Source: Sarcocystis neurona
Lineage: Eukaryota > Apicomplexa > Conoidasida > Eucoccidiorida > Sarcocystidae
Assembly: GCA_000727475.1 (NCBI GenBank)
Contig: KL647315.1
Location: 107,612 to 171,611 of the forward strand
Direction of reading: 5' to 3'
Length of the DNA: 64,000 nt
Part shown: piece after piece, positions 37,401 to 48,346 of the stretch
Layout: each line of letters begins with the position of its first letter
How positions within the stretch are numbered: the stretch's first letter is position 1
Position numbers and translations under genes: made by a program
Notes under the pieces: generated by a model
Databases searched by the model: none
The model's input: the letters and a program-made list of their open reading frames with translations, nothing else
What the model was told of the DNA's origin: nothing

Positions 37401-40400
37401 CGGTAAATTTGTATATATAGGGGGAGAAAAATATATATAAGTGTCTTCACACACACAGAGAGAGAGAAAGGGAGACAAAGGGACACAAAGATATATATGT
37501 ATACAAGTATACATGTATGTAGTATACGTACTGATATGTCTATATATATATTTGTAGGAAAACAGGTAGACTTGCATCATTATATGTGTATAGTGCCTCT
37601 CAATACTCGTCCATATAATATACCCCGTTTCTCAATAGTAATATATATGCTTGTACGTATATCACAAGTATATACATCGTTGCATTGTTGACTTCTTCAT
37701 CTACTTCTTTGTTGAATCCTGCGATGCACATGCGCTCTAGCCACTAGCACACTGTGTGTGTACAATACATATATATATAAATAGGCGTGAGTACTGGCAT
37801 CTTTATATAGATAGTGGTGGGCATCTGCATGTATGTATATATATGTGTATATGTGTGAATACTTGAATATCTGCCTACACGTATATATATATGTATATGT
37901 ATATCCCTACACGTGAATACATGTATATTTATATAAACGTGCGTGTGTGTATGTGCATATTACATATATCTACGTGTGAATACTTGCATATTTGTATATA
38001 TATGGCACAGAGTATCTGCACGCGAGTATGTGCGTAGAGGTTTGTTGTGAGGACGCAGAAATTTTTGAAGGTGTTGGATTTGGGGGCCAACGAAATCACC
38101 GACGTCGAGGCTGTCGCCGATCTGCCGGAGCTGCAGGAATTTTGGGTGCGTCTGCATGCATGCGCCACACCGACTACTTCTTCTTTCTGTAACATCTATT
38201 CGTAAGACATACACATATGTAACACATATTCCACGTATATATGTATGTCTGTACAGAGTTATTTATTCGTGAGTACAAGAAAACGGAGGTCGGAAAAAAC
38301 TAGTTAAATCAAATCAAGAGATAACAGGAGTCTGTCTTACCGGGACTACTTCGCCGTCACATACCCGCACCACGCCTGTGTAGATACACATCTATACACA
38401 TACATGCGTATACAGACATGAAAAAGCATATACATATGTGTACGAATATATTCACATATATATATGTGTACGTATATATATGTGCCGTCTCATGCCTGCA
38501 AGGGGGTATGTACACGTGTGTCGAGTGCTGCGGGGGGGGGGGGGGCGAGGCGCTGCTGCGTCGTGTGTGTCTGCTCGTATATGTGTGGACGCATCGAAGT
38601 TCGTCTCTTATTTGAGGTGGTGGTGTGGTGTGTGTATTTCCGTATGATACACGAGTTCGTCTGTCCGTTGCTTTTCTTCTTGGAAAGGTCTTGCATATTA
38701 TTATCTTGTCTCTATAGACGCACGCGCCGTGGCAGTCTCCGTATCGTGGAGCTATCCGCACTTGTATATAGAGACACCTACGTGGACAGGCACGTCTATA
38801 CATATATTTATATATGTGCGTAGGCTCGCCTATACATATAGAGAGAGACGTGGGGGTAATTAGAGAAAATAGGTGGACCGATATATATGTGCCGCACGTG
38901 TTACTCGTGAATATGTACGGGGGTCAGTCACGCACCCTACACATATATATATATATATATAGAGACGCACATATATATGTATATGTGTATTTGTCTTTAT
39001 ATGTGCGTGTACATATGATCAGATAGATATAAAAGGGCAGGTGCAGGTATGTACGTGTTGAGTAAGTATGTGTGTGTAGTAACAAACGTACCTGCGTAGA
39101 AATCTGCTGCTTTTTACATCTCTCTTCCACTGTGTTATTGAGAGGCGCTCACATATCTCTTAATATCTCTGCTTACCTTGTATACCTGCCCATTTCTTCG
39201 CTTCTACCCAACGTCTATGTGTCCAACTGTGTGCGTATCTATATATATATGGGTTGGTGTGTGTATACGTCTGTGTATCTGTGTGTAGGCGTACATACAG
39301 GATGTCTGCATGTGTGTGTGTATACGTGAGTACGGCTTTGCACAGAGAAGGAGAAACGCCGTCCAAGCGCTACTGTGTAGACTCTCTATATTTACACAGC
39401 ATATCACTTCCTTTCATATATTTTATCTATATAGGCGTAGACGCACATACATATATACATATATGCATGTGTAAGTAATGATCCGCATTATATATACATA
39501 TGTATGTATATATTTTCAACGACAGGTGAATATATATACACATATATTCATATATGTGCGTTATACGTGAAAAGGTGTATATGTGTATATATTCGATATA
39601 CTACATAATATATATAACAGGTACACATATATACCGGCAAGTGACAGTATACATATATATTGCTGTTGGTGTATTTGTATATATCTATTTGTGCCTTGTA
39701 TTCAGATAACGTTATCTCGTATATATGTATGAGAATATAAACAGATGAAGTGTTGTGTCTTTGTGTACGCTTCTCTTCTTCTCCTCTACAAAGGCCGCCG
39801 CCGTCTTCTTCATTCGCTCTCTTCGTTTTCTCACGGAGTCCCTTCGGCGGTCTGTCTCTCTGTGTCTCCCCGTCTCCGTGTCTCTCCGTCTCCCTGTCTG
39901 TGCGTCTCTCTGTGCCTCTCTGTCTCTCTGTCTCTGTGTGTGTCTCTCCGTCTCTGTCTCGCTGTCTTCGTATGTCTCTCCATGTCTCCCTGTCTGTCTG
40001 TCTCACTGCTTCTCCCCGTCTCCCTGTCTCCCTGCGTCTTCGTGTCTCTCTGTGCCTCCCTGTCTCCCGTCGTCTCTGTGTCTCTTCGTGTCTCCCCGTC
40101 TCTGCCTTTCGCTGTCTCTCCGTCTCTCTCTGTGCCTCCCTGTCTTTCTGTCTCTCTGTGCGTCTCTCCCTCTCCCCGTCTCCGTGTCTCCCCGTCTCTG
40201 TGTCTCCCTGTCTCTCCGTGTTTGTCTCGCTGTCTTCGTGTGTGTCTCCCCGTGTCTCTCCGTGTCTCCACGCCTCTGTGCCTCCCTGTCTCTCCGTGTC
40301 TCCCCTGTCTCCCTGTCCCTGTGTCTCCGTGTCTCTCTGTGCCTCCCTGTCTCCCCTGTCTCCGTGTCTCTCTGTGCCTCCCTGTCTCCCTGTCCCTGTC

Positions 40401-43400
40401 TCTGTGCCTCCCTGTCTCTGTGTCTCTGCGTCTCCGGTCTCCGTGTCTCCCTGTCCCTGTACCTCCGTGTCTCTCTGTCCCCGTCTCCCTGTCTGTCCCT
40501 GTCTCCGTATCTCGCTGTCTGCGTATCTCGCTGTCTTCGTATGTCTGTCTCATGTGTTGTCCTCGTCCTTGTGGTCCTCGTTTCTGCGCGCACACCTTCT
40601 TCGTCTTCACACACAGCGGTGTATATTCGCCATTTCCACTCTTTTGGATGTGCGGGAGTTCTCCGTGTGTTCCCCGGGAAGAGAGGGGGTTTACTTCCCG
40701 CTTTCTGTCGCCGTCTTGGCCCGTTTGCCAGGCGAATGACAACCAAGTCCCCGACTTGTCATGCATCACGTGCTTCGCCGGCGCGAAGAAGCTCGAAGTG
40801 CTCTACCTCGAGAGAAATCCCCTGCATTACAACCTGGGACCGAGCTACAGACCGAGCGTCACGAGGATTTTGCCACGTAAGAAATCACAGAAAAAAGCGA
40901 AGGGGCAGAACCGCCACCACCACCACCACCTGAGAACGACCGAAGAAGAGTGCAGAAGAAGAAGAAGCGGGAAAGGCAGCGCAGAACAGCAGAGACAGAA
41001 GGGCACCAGCAGCAGCAGCAATGCGGGAGAGAACGGAAGGGGGGAGACGGCAGGCGAGACGGAGACCGACAGAGAGAAGGGAAGCGAAGAAGGGAGGGGG
41101 AGGGGAGCACCCCTCTTCGCAGAATTCTCCACTTATTATTGGTGACGATTTTCCAGGCGTATGTGACTCGCCTGTTTCGATCCTACCTTCAATGCAAACG
41201 AACAAACTGACCCCCTCCCATCTCAAATAGCACCACATACATGCATAAATATATGTCAATGTGTATGTGTGTATACGTCTATATACATATATATATATAT
41301 ATGTATGTGTATGTATATATATGTATACATACACACACATCTACTAATGTAAATATACGTGTGTATGAATACATACGTATATAAAGATACAGATATATGT
41401 ATATAAATATATCGTGCGTCTCCCAAACAATATATATATATATATGTATTTGTAGGTATAGACATGTGTTGAAATATGTGTGTTTGTGCATGCGTTACAT
41501 GTAGACTACTTATCCCGGTGTAAGTAGAAGTATCTACAATTATATATATATATATATATGTATATGTATGTGTATATGTATGTGTATATGTATAAACATA
41601 GACATTACATAAGTACATGAATATGTGTGTCTATGGCTTATATGTAGACTTCTTCCATGTGTAACTTTTTCCGGCAATTTTTGTGTACACATGTGTTAGG
41701 TGGTGGAGCTTCACATGTATACACATGACAGGTGCATATCATTTGCTGCGTTCGGTTCTCGTCCTCTCTTCTGTTTTCTCTTCCTTTCTTTCTGTGCCTT
41801 TCTGTCCCACTTTGTTCTCCTTCTGTGTCTCTGTGCGTTCGTGCAGACTTCGCTCGTATCAAGTAAAGGGCCGAGCTGGCTTCTGTCTATGATGCAGAGG
41901 CGCATATATACACGTGTATATACACACACACGTAGGGGTGTGCTGGGACGGCAGATATTTTGCGATACCGAGAAAATTTGTATCGACGAGTCTGTAGAAA
42001 CTCACCGCCTTTCTCCATCTGCTGCTGTTGTTGAATCTCCTGCTGTTCTGAAGTTGCATCTGCTGCTGCTCTTGTTGAAGGTGCTGCTGCTCTTGTTGAA
42101 GGTGCTGCTGCTCTTGTTGAAGCGGCCGCCGCTGCTGTAGCTCGTGCTGAATCTGCTGCTGCTGTTAACCTGCATCTGCTGCTGCTGTTGCTGTTAACCT
42201 GCATCTGCTGCTGCTGTTAACCTGCATCTGCTGCTGCTGTTGCTGTTAACCTGCATCTGCTGCTGCTGGTAACCTGCACCTGCCGCTGCTCTTAACTTGC
42301 ATCTGCTGCTGCTGTTAACCTGCATCTGCTGCTGTTGTTAACTTGCATCTGCTGCTGCTGCTGTTAACCTGCATCTGCTGCTGCTGGTAACCTGCACCTG
42401 CCGCTGCTCTTAACTTGCATCTGCTGCTGCTGTTAACCTGCGTCTGCTGCTGTTGTTAACTTGCATCTGCTGCTGCTGTTAACCTGCATCTGCTGCTTCT
42501 GCTAACTTGCATCTGCTGCTGCTTCTGTAGCGTCTGCTGCTGCTGTCAAGTTGCACCTGCTGCTGCTGTCATTTTGCGTGTGCTGTCGGTCTTCGTTTGC
42601 ATGTGCTGCTGCTGCTGTTGTTGCGTATGGGGCAGAGCTGAAGCAGCTGGACGCTTTGCTGTTGAGCGACACGATCAACATTGTGGAAAGCAGGCGATCC
42701 ACCGCTGGTACGTCCCTTCCTTTCTGTTCCTCCTCTTCGCTTCTCAGTTTTTCTCTTTTGCCCCTTTAAAAGTCGCGCTTCGAACCCGGCGCAGGAGTCT
42801 CTTCACACATCTGTACGTTCGTAGAAAACATCTTTCCCTACCGCACTTACACTCGTCCTTTCGTCTTTTCTTGGCCGGCTTCTTCTTCTCTTCTCCGTCT
42901 CGTGGCCTCTTTTTCTATGTATCATTTCCTCTCTATTTAGACATCTGTAGCATATCCCTTTCGTTTTTAAATGCTGAGAAGTATATACGTAGCTAAGAGA
43001 CACATAGCTGCATCCCCAGGACCTACCCCTGTGTATATTATACCTCGTACTCTTTCACAATTGTATATATTTTGCATACGTAATCTGCCCGTTCATACAT
43101 ATATAAATGCGTTATACGTAAGTGTGTACACATTCACATATATATATATGTTCATTCATTATTGCATATATTTTGTATATGAAGTATGCCCGTCCATAAA
43201 TATATATATATATACAGATAGATATAGATATATGCATTATATGCAAGTGTGTAAACATTCGTGTATGTATATACACACATGTATATATATATATCTATCT
43301 ATATGTGTAAATGTAGGTGTGTGTATATATTTACAGGTATATGTATATATTCATTCATGATTGTACGTACTTTGTCTACCGTATGTCCTCCATGCAAATA

Positions 43401-44166
43401 TATATATATATATATACATGGAATGTTGTATGCATATGTGTGTATAGATGCATGTGTGTGTGTGTATGTGTACGCATGAATGTATATGCAAATGTGTAAA
43501 TATATATATATATATGTACGAACGTGTATATGCTTGCAACGGTGGGAGAACGTCCTGCCTTTATGACGGGTGTCATATATGAGAAGTGGCAGTGATTGCC
43601 GCTTTCCACGAGAAGATGAAGAGCGGTGCTCCTCGCAGAAATGGCGCAGAACACTTTTTAAAGGGAGAAACCCTTCAAAAGTAGCATAACACTTACACAC
43701 AAGTCTTCGAACATATCGAGGAACTTGAATTCTACTACAAATCCCTTTTAATAATATGTGTCTATGTACATATACATATATATATGTGTGTGTATGTATT
43801 TGTATGTACATACGTATATATGTGTACACATATATCCATATGAATGTAGAATATGTTTTTGTGTTGAATATAAATTTGTGTGTGTATATATCTGTATATA
43901 TAATGTAGTATTTATATTTGTATGTATACTACATATATATGTAGATGTAAAAAGACAGTAGCGACCAGTCTCTAGTTTAAGCAGCAGTTCCTTGTAGTAT
44001 GTGTGTGCATGTGTATATATAAATATGTATATATATGTGTATATGTAGGTATATACTGTATATATTCATGTGTCCGCATGTGTATATGTGTACATATATT
44101 CACATGTGGATGAAGTCTACATATTTGTAAATAATATAAATTTGTATGTATATATATGACGTAGTC

Positions 44167-44201
<35 letters not shown>

Positions 44202-44382
44202 ACCATATATATATATATGTGGAAGCTGTGTTCGTACATCTCTGGTGCCGCACTGCTGCGACTTCCTGTACTCGCCAATGCTTTCTGCTTTTCTTTTTAT
44301 AGAAGGAAAAAATTGGCTGCGCTTTTACGGCGAGCAGCAGCGAGAGGGCGGCGCGCCGCCGGGGAAGCAGCAGCAGTTATAA
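27243..44382 (+). CDS. PPP1R7: Sds22/PPP1R7-like PP1 regulatory subunit, 10 exons
   Basis: Joined exons: 27243-27384, 29208-29470, 30558-30688, 32381-32480, 35448-35582, 35957-36115, 38059-38145, 40732-40876, 42636-42707 and 44303-44382. They total 1314 nt, or 437 aa. Sds22 binds protein phosphatase 1 catalytic subunits and controls their maturation and targeting. The product is an array of SDS22-type LRRs of ~22 residues (RLALNANEIEKLENLE, LEELELYQNHIRKIENL, VLDLSFNKIRVVEGVENL, LVVLELGGNRLREVKNI, LSLQSNRL, LQELYLSNNRL, VLDLGANEITDVEAVADL), then the family C-terminal cap: LQEFWANDN, LEVLYLERNPL and LPQLKQLDALLL. Human SDS22 is about 360 aa. The extra N-terminus is Ala-rich, then Glu/Gln-rich. 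Internal joins are strongly supported by phase and LRR spacing; the first and last exons are less certain. Exons make up only about 8% of the 17-kb span. Confidence 0.85.
29208..29470 (+). CDS. PPP1R7: Sds22 exon 2, acidic linker and first LRR
   Basis: It follows ACGCGTGCAG and encodes a Ser/Gln/Glu-rich linker, then DIELSQSATEIDCQ and the start of the LRR array (IQRLENLDQCPQLK). It ends in AAG before GTGTGT, phase 0. A copy of the donor context CAGCTGAAGGTGTG recurs at 29510-29523, inside the intron. If translation starts at 29168 instead, the exon begins there. Confidence 0.75.
29634..30163. repeat. Four copies of palindrome GTGTACGTACAC in Sds22 intron 2
   Basis: Perfect palindromes occur at 29634-29649 (CGGTGTACGTACACCG), 29761-29774, 29935-29948 and 30148-30163 (CGGTGTACGTACACCG). 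All share the 12-nt core GTGTACGTACAC and are followed by a short GGA-containing flank (CCGGA or CTGGA). Spacing is 127, 174 and 213 bp. The surrounding sequence is not microsatellite. The repeated self-complementary element could be a binding site or the remnant of a diverged tandem repeat (inference). Confidence 0.8.
30558..30688 (+). CDS. PPP1R7: Sds22 exon 3, LRRs
   Basis: After GACGCAG, phase 0, it encodes RLALNANEIEKLENLE and ELELYQNHIRKIENL, two consensus SDS22 repeats. It ends in phase 2 before GTAAGC. The split codon is completed to Lys by exon 4. Confidence 0.85.
32381..32480 (+). CDS. PPP1R7: Sds22 exon 4, LRR
   Basis: After CTTGCTGCAG, it encodes VLDLSFNKIRVVEGVENL and LEKLYLSSNKIAT. 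The donor is ACG|GTATGT, phase 0. Confidence 0.85.
32518..32665 (+). repeat. 12-bp CAG-type minisatellite next to Sds22 exon 4 donor
   Basis: About eight copies of a CGACAGCAGCAG-like 12-mer pass into about four copies of AAAGCAGCAGCG, starting some 40 bp after the exon 4 donor. All three plus frames stay open through the repeat; reading on from exon 4 would add a Ser/Asp or similar tract, but the next LRR then no longer follows, so I treat it as intronic. Confidence 0.75.
33640..34320 (+). repeat. ~335-350-bp tandem duplication of CT/TA sequence in Sds22 intron 4
   Basis: The two halves share ordered landmarks: GTATATAAGTAGA at 33668 and 34001, and ATAAACTCTCACTTTATATA at 33911 and 34261. 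The unit is CTCTCT and TATATA microsatellite with embedded AACTCTC motifs, and the copies differ by small indels. Confidence 0.7.
35448..35582 (+). CDS. PPP1R7: Sds22 exon 5, LRRs
   Basis: After TCTGCTCAG, phase 0, it encodes VENLENNGKLVVLELGGNRL and LEELWLGKNKLTTM, two repeats matching the centre of the SDS22 array. The donor ATG|GTCGGT is weaker than the others, but the join to exon 6 restores the repeat spacing. Confidence 0.85.
35957..36115 (+). CDS. PPP1R7: Sds22 exon 6, LRRs
   Basis: After CCTCCCACAG, it encodes ELPPLPVLRRLSLQSNRL and LLQELYLSNNRL, then VPDSVKLL. Donor GTGCGT at 36116, phase 0. An alternative donor GTACCG at 36092 is also phase 0 but would shorten one LRR. The adjoining introns contain GCT-rich sequence, which explains the long Leu/Ala frames nearby. 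Confidence 0.8.
37294..37310. repeat. Alternating CG run in Sds22 intron 6
   Basis: Seventeen alternating C and G bases, unusual against the AT-rich surroundings and a candidate Z-DNA former (established property of such runs). Confidence 0.8.
38059..38145 (+). CDS. PPP1R7: Sds22 exon 7, LRR
   Basis: After GGACGCAG, phase 0, its 29 codons include VLDLGANEITDVEAVADL and LQEFW, aligning with the penultimate SDS22 repeat and the invariant QEFW. Donor TGG|GTGCGT, phase 0. It is isolated in microsatellite DNA, with exons 1.9 kb upstream and 2.6 kb downstream. Confidence 0.85.
39835..40545 (+). repeat. Pyrimidine-rich CTGTCTC minisatellite in Sds22 intron 7
   Basis: About 700 bp of irregular repetition of GTCTCTCTGTGCCTCCCT and close variants. 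The strand asymmetry is extreme: purines are almost only G, as GT. Because of the composition, all three plus frames and two minus frames are open for hundreds of codons. Those frames (for example 39745-41145 plus) are artefacts, although the 3' end of that frame happens to overlap exon 8. Confidence 0.85.
40732..40876 (+). CDS. PPP1R7: Sds22 exon 8, LRR cap
   Basis: After CGTTTGCCAG, it encodes ANDNQVPDLSCITCF and LEVLYLERNPLHYN, then a PSYRPSVTRILP-type stretch: the SDS22 C-terminal cap (compare the family's MNDN and VYLERNP motifs). Ends in phase 1 before GTAAGA. Confidence 0.9.
42060..42590 (+). repeat. ~24-bp CTG-type minisatellite next to Sds22 exon 9
   Basis: First, three copies of a GCTGCTCTTGTTGAAGGT-like unit, then about 17 copies of CTGCTGCTGTTAACCTGCAT-like units with T/C variants. 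A higher-order duplication of about 120 bp contains the rarer GGTAACCTGCACCTGCCG variant (near 42260 and 42385). The array ends about 45 bp before the 3' splice site of exon 9, so in the pre-mRNA it is a CUG-rich repeat in the position of the branch site and polypyrimidine tract. Confidence 0.85.
42636..42707 (+). CDS. PPP1R7: Sds22 exon 9
   Basis: The acceptor GTATGGGGCAG ends at 42635. Its first two bases complete the split codon to Gln, giving ILP-Q-LKQLDALLLSD, exactly the expected cap sequence. Ends in phase 1 before GTACGT. Confidence 0.8.
44303..44382 (+). CDS. PPP1R7: Probable Sds22 terminal exon
   Basis: A good 3' splice site (TTTCTTTTTATAG, ending at 44302) in matching phase gives EGKNWLRFYGEQQREGG..., ending in TAA at 44380-44382. 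The same island is open in another frame to 44636 (KKLAALLRRAAARG..., Ser-rich end), which would need a different exon 9 donor. Neither tail has a recognised motif, so the C-terminus is uncertain. Confidence 0.45.
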
Positions 44383-47300
44383 CAGTCGCACAAGCAGAAG
44401 AGAGGGTACGACTGTGTGTGAGGCGTGCTTCTCGTCTGGTGAATATCAGCGACAAGAGGAGCGTGTTTACAAGAAAAATTTCTAAGAAAGGAAATAAAAA
44501 TAGCGGGGCAGGAACACAAGACTACGAGAAGCACCAGCGACAACAGCACGCGCAGCAGCAGGAGGCAACGTGCAACAGCAGCAGCACCACAAGTAGTTGC
44601 AGCAGCAGTACCTGTAGCAGCAGTAGCAGTACGTGAACCAGCAGTACGTCCAGCAGCGATATATGTAGCAGCAGCAAGAGTAGTCAGAAGGGCATTTTGA
44701 ATAGCTGTAGGAAGAGTAGACGATGCACGAGTGAAGGTGGCTGCTGCTGTTGCTCCTTTTTCTCCGTCGTCTTGTTGTTTCTCTGTGCGGCTCTTCTCCT
44801 CCTCTTCCTTTGTTCCTTTGTTCTGTTGTTTTATTGATAAGGCGGAGGGCGTCTTGCTGCTGTAAACGATGCTGCGGGCGTTGCTGCTGCAGGTTCCGAC
44901 TTCAAGCCGAAGTCCATCTTGAAGCACGACTAGCTTAGAAAAAGGGAAATTTGCTGCACCTGTGGCGTTGCTTCTTCCACGTTCACGACGCCGTGGCATA
45001 TAAATTTGTACGTATACACTTGTACGAGTATTTGTTTTGCATATAAATATATACCGAAAAAAAGAGGGAAAGGGCGGAGGGCGCTGGTGCAGTTGCATCA
45101 CGTCGAAACCACACAGCAGGAGTTTCTCGTACATATAAATGTATGGATATACGTACGTGTATAACTGCAGTAAATAATACATATGTGTATATATGTGTAT
45201 GTGGGAGCACATATGTTATGATAGACGAGCACGTATGGACGGGGTTGCTGCCGGAGCTGCGGTTGATCGGCTGCATTCGTATGCAGATCTGAGTTTGCTG
45301 CACCTGCTACGCGTCTCCTGCCTTTATCCAGGACCCTGGCGATGCGTATGCCTATGTGGATGGGAGTGTGTAGATCAATTATACGTGTATATATATATAT
45401 ATACATATGTATACATATAAATATGTAAGTGTGTGAATCGATTATACGTATATATATATATGTACCAGGCATATACACACACACACACAAAGTGATTCAC
45501 AGCTTGCGCCATCTGGTAACACATGTGCCCGTGCGTGCACATCAACACACGCATGTATATAGATATGTGTACAAATTTTTATTTAAGTATCGTAGAAAGC
45601 GCGTTTTTCTACACTTCTCGAAATATACATATATATGTGCATGTCTGTGTGTCTGTGTAGGGGAGTGCATCTGGATGGTGCATGATTTGTGGTGTGAAGG
45701 AGACGCAGAGATGTGAAGAGGCGCTTGCACCTGCAGATGGGCTGGTTTTTTTCATTGCATTCCGAGGTGCGTGTACTTCTTCACAAACACACGCATACAA
45801 GACGAATGTTCACTTGCGTCCCAACACATAAAACCGTCGAATAAATGTATCTTCACGCGGGAGTTGTACGAGCAAACGCATGCACAGAGTAAACGAATGC
45901 GACTGCGCCAAAAATGCGAAGATACTCGCGGGCACTCGGCGGTGAAGGGGGGAAGGTCATCTGAATCTTCCCGTGTGCACAATACCGAGGAAGCCCCCCC
46001 CACGTAGGCAGAGAGACGTGTTTCTCTTCTCCACACGGCCACGTACATGTATACGTGATTGTGCGCACGTGTGTGCGCGTGTCCTTCTGTGCTTGCATGC
46101 AATAGTTTACGTGCCTTTTTGAGGAAACGAGTTTTGGGGGGACAAAGAGAGAAAGGCAGAGAGAAGGAAAAGATACGCGCGGGAGACAGCAGCGAGGTGC
46201 TGCTACTCTCATTCTTTGGCGCTGCGTCGTCACTTCTTTACTATCGTAGAGCATTCACTGCTACTCTGACACTTGTCCCTTCGACCGTTTCTCTTCATAT
46301 CCCCGCTACTCTTGTCACTCCCGCACTTACGCCAGGACCTACCCCCGCCGTCGTGTAAAGCTCCTACTAGTGGTCCTGGTAGCGCTGCGCAGGTGCTCGT
46401 CTAGCTCACCTGCTGCCCACACGCTTCTACTGCTCGCATGCGAGTACCGGTCGTGTAGCTGCCGGCTACGGTTGTCGCTGCTGCTACTATTGCTAGGATT
46501 GCTACTGAGACCGCAAGGACAATTTCTTCTCCTTTTCTTATGCTTCCTCTGTGCTCGATTCTTATACTGACCTGTGTAGCCGGTACGACTCTCACGAGGT
46601 GTACTTGCTCGGGTTTTACTGTCGCGCGGTCTCCACTGTCCAAGGGTCAGGGTCATATTATCTATAAAGTGCACGTCCTCCCTGCGCTACGCCCGCTGCA
46701 GCTGCTGCTGCTGCGACAAACCTATTATTACATATATACTACTGCCGTTGATGTTACGCCGCGTTCTCATATTACTATCCACGACTGGTACACTATTCTC
46801 GTCCCTCCTGTTTTGCTGGGCTGCTCCTCCTTGCACTCACGCTGCCGGCCGGAACACCACTACTCCCAAAGGAGACGAAGAAGACCAGCCACGTGTCGCA
46901 TGCAGTAGCTGCTCGTCCACTTCATTCGGAAAACACCTGCCCACGGGAGACAGACAGATCTGAGTCACACCTGTCACCGGGCTGCTGGTGGTGCTCCTGT
47001 GTACCTGCAACGACTTTACGCTGCTACGGCTCCGGCTCCTGCGACTATTGTCGCAGTTGCTGCGGCTCGTGCTGCTGCTGCTAAATCTCCTGCCATTGTT
47101 GCTGCCTTGCTCCAGCAGCTCTTGCTGCGTTGTTCTCACGTCCTATCATTCTAGGCCTGCAACAGTAGTACAATCTGCTGCTGCTGCATCTCCTAGTAGC
47201 CGTGGGACCAACTGCAAGAGAGCAGCAGCATCGGTAGAGCTTCTGGTTGAGTAGCACTACTGCCGCAACCGCTTGTGGTGTGGGTGTGCGACTTTCGCCG

Positions 47301-48346
47301 GTGTGCCTCTGTGCGCCTGGCACTGCTGCTGCACTTCTTTAAGTTGAGGCAGCTGGCTCTGCTGCGCTGCTGCTGCAGAGAGTTTACGTGGCGCGGCGAC
47401 AGTGTCCTCTGCAGTGCATGCTCGTGCGGTGACAATGGTAGCACTCGAGATATCCTGTGCGTATACAAGCGAGAGCAACGCGTACCCTAGCCAGCCGAAT
47501 ATACATATTCTTCGGCAGAAGAGAAGAGCAGCTTCTGCTGCTTCTGCAGCAGGTCTTTCACTGAAGTCGCTGAGCTGAACCAAATCAACAAAGATAAAGA
47601 AGACCTTCGGAGAGGGCACAGCCCGTCAGCACACTATCTCCACCCTGGCGCAACACTATACAACCGCCCAAGGGAGAATTTGTGCATACACTCCGTCCTT
47701 ACAAATACGTAGCTACATTTATATGTACGGATAGGAAGCAAGTTATACATCCATCAACGCATGCATATATATATATATATATGTCAGATCAGGCGGAAAT
47801 GCGCACGCTTGCGGAAGTGCTTTTTCTGGATGCGAGGAAGAAACGGCAAAAACCCGGTACACTCAGAGAAAGGAAGGCAGACACACAAGTCTTCAAATAT
47901 GGCCAGAATTCCACACATCTCCATAGACTGGACGAGTACTGGCCTCCACGGCTTTCACTGAAGCTGCACATGCCTCCACACATTGTTGTGCTTTGTTTGA
48001 GCATATATATATATATATATATGTGTATCTATATATATATGTATATATATGTATATATGTATGTATAAATATATGTTCTTACACCACTGAATTGGTGTGT
48101 ACATAAATGTCTATAATACTGCCCATATGTATGTATATATATATATATACGCGCTCGTCCACGTACTTGTGAGTACTACACATATCTATATCTCTACACA
48201 TAGCATGCATGTTGAATATGTATACCATGCACAGACACACAGGCGTATACTATGTATTTGTATGTAGGCAGATACACATATATCTATATATGTATGTAGG
48301 CATGTGTATCGCATGCGTCTTGGACTCTTGTCCGGCTAGGAATGCT
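44383..48346. other. Between Sds22 and syntaxin 18: no recognised gene
   Basis: About 44400-45100 is tract-like sequence open on both strands (Ala/Thr-rich in minus frame 45212-44325) without a recognised domain. About 45100-45660 and 47760-48320 are TA/TG microsatellite. About 46190-47620 is decayed triplet sequence (CTG with many CTA, CTC and CTT variants) in which every frame is broken by stops; minus frame 47619-47257 (120 codons, GTG start) has a hydrophobic stretch but nothing recognisable. The two genes are convergent, so this stretch must hold both 3' ends. Confidence 0.5.

Noticed and set aside
39745..41145. 466-codon plus-strand open frame
   Set aside because: It runs through the CTGTCTC minisatellite, where all plus frames are open; only its 40732-40876 part is real, as Sds22 exon 8.
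42060..42590. Regular direct repeats as a possible CRISPR array
   Set aside because: Repeats are contiguous CTG-type minisatellite without spacers, in a eukaryotic intron.
42770..42795. TTCGAACCC, resembling a reverse-strand tRNA T-loop
   Set aside because: The flanks form only a short stem with an oversized loop and no cloverleaf.
44325..45212. 295-codon minus-strand open frame
   Set aside because: Mix of microsatellite and Ala/Thr tract, overlapping the Sds22 3' exon in antisense; no recognised domain. Not excluded as part of a spliced gene.
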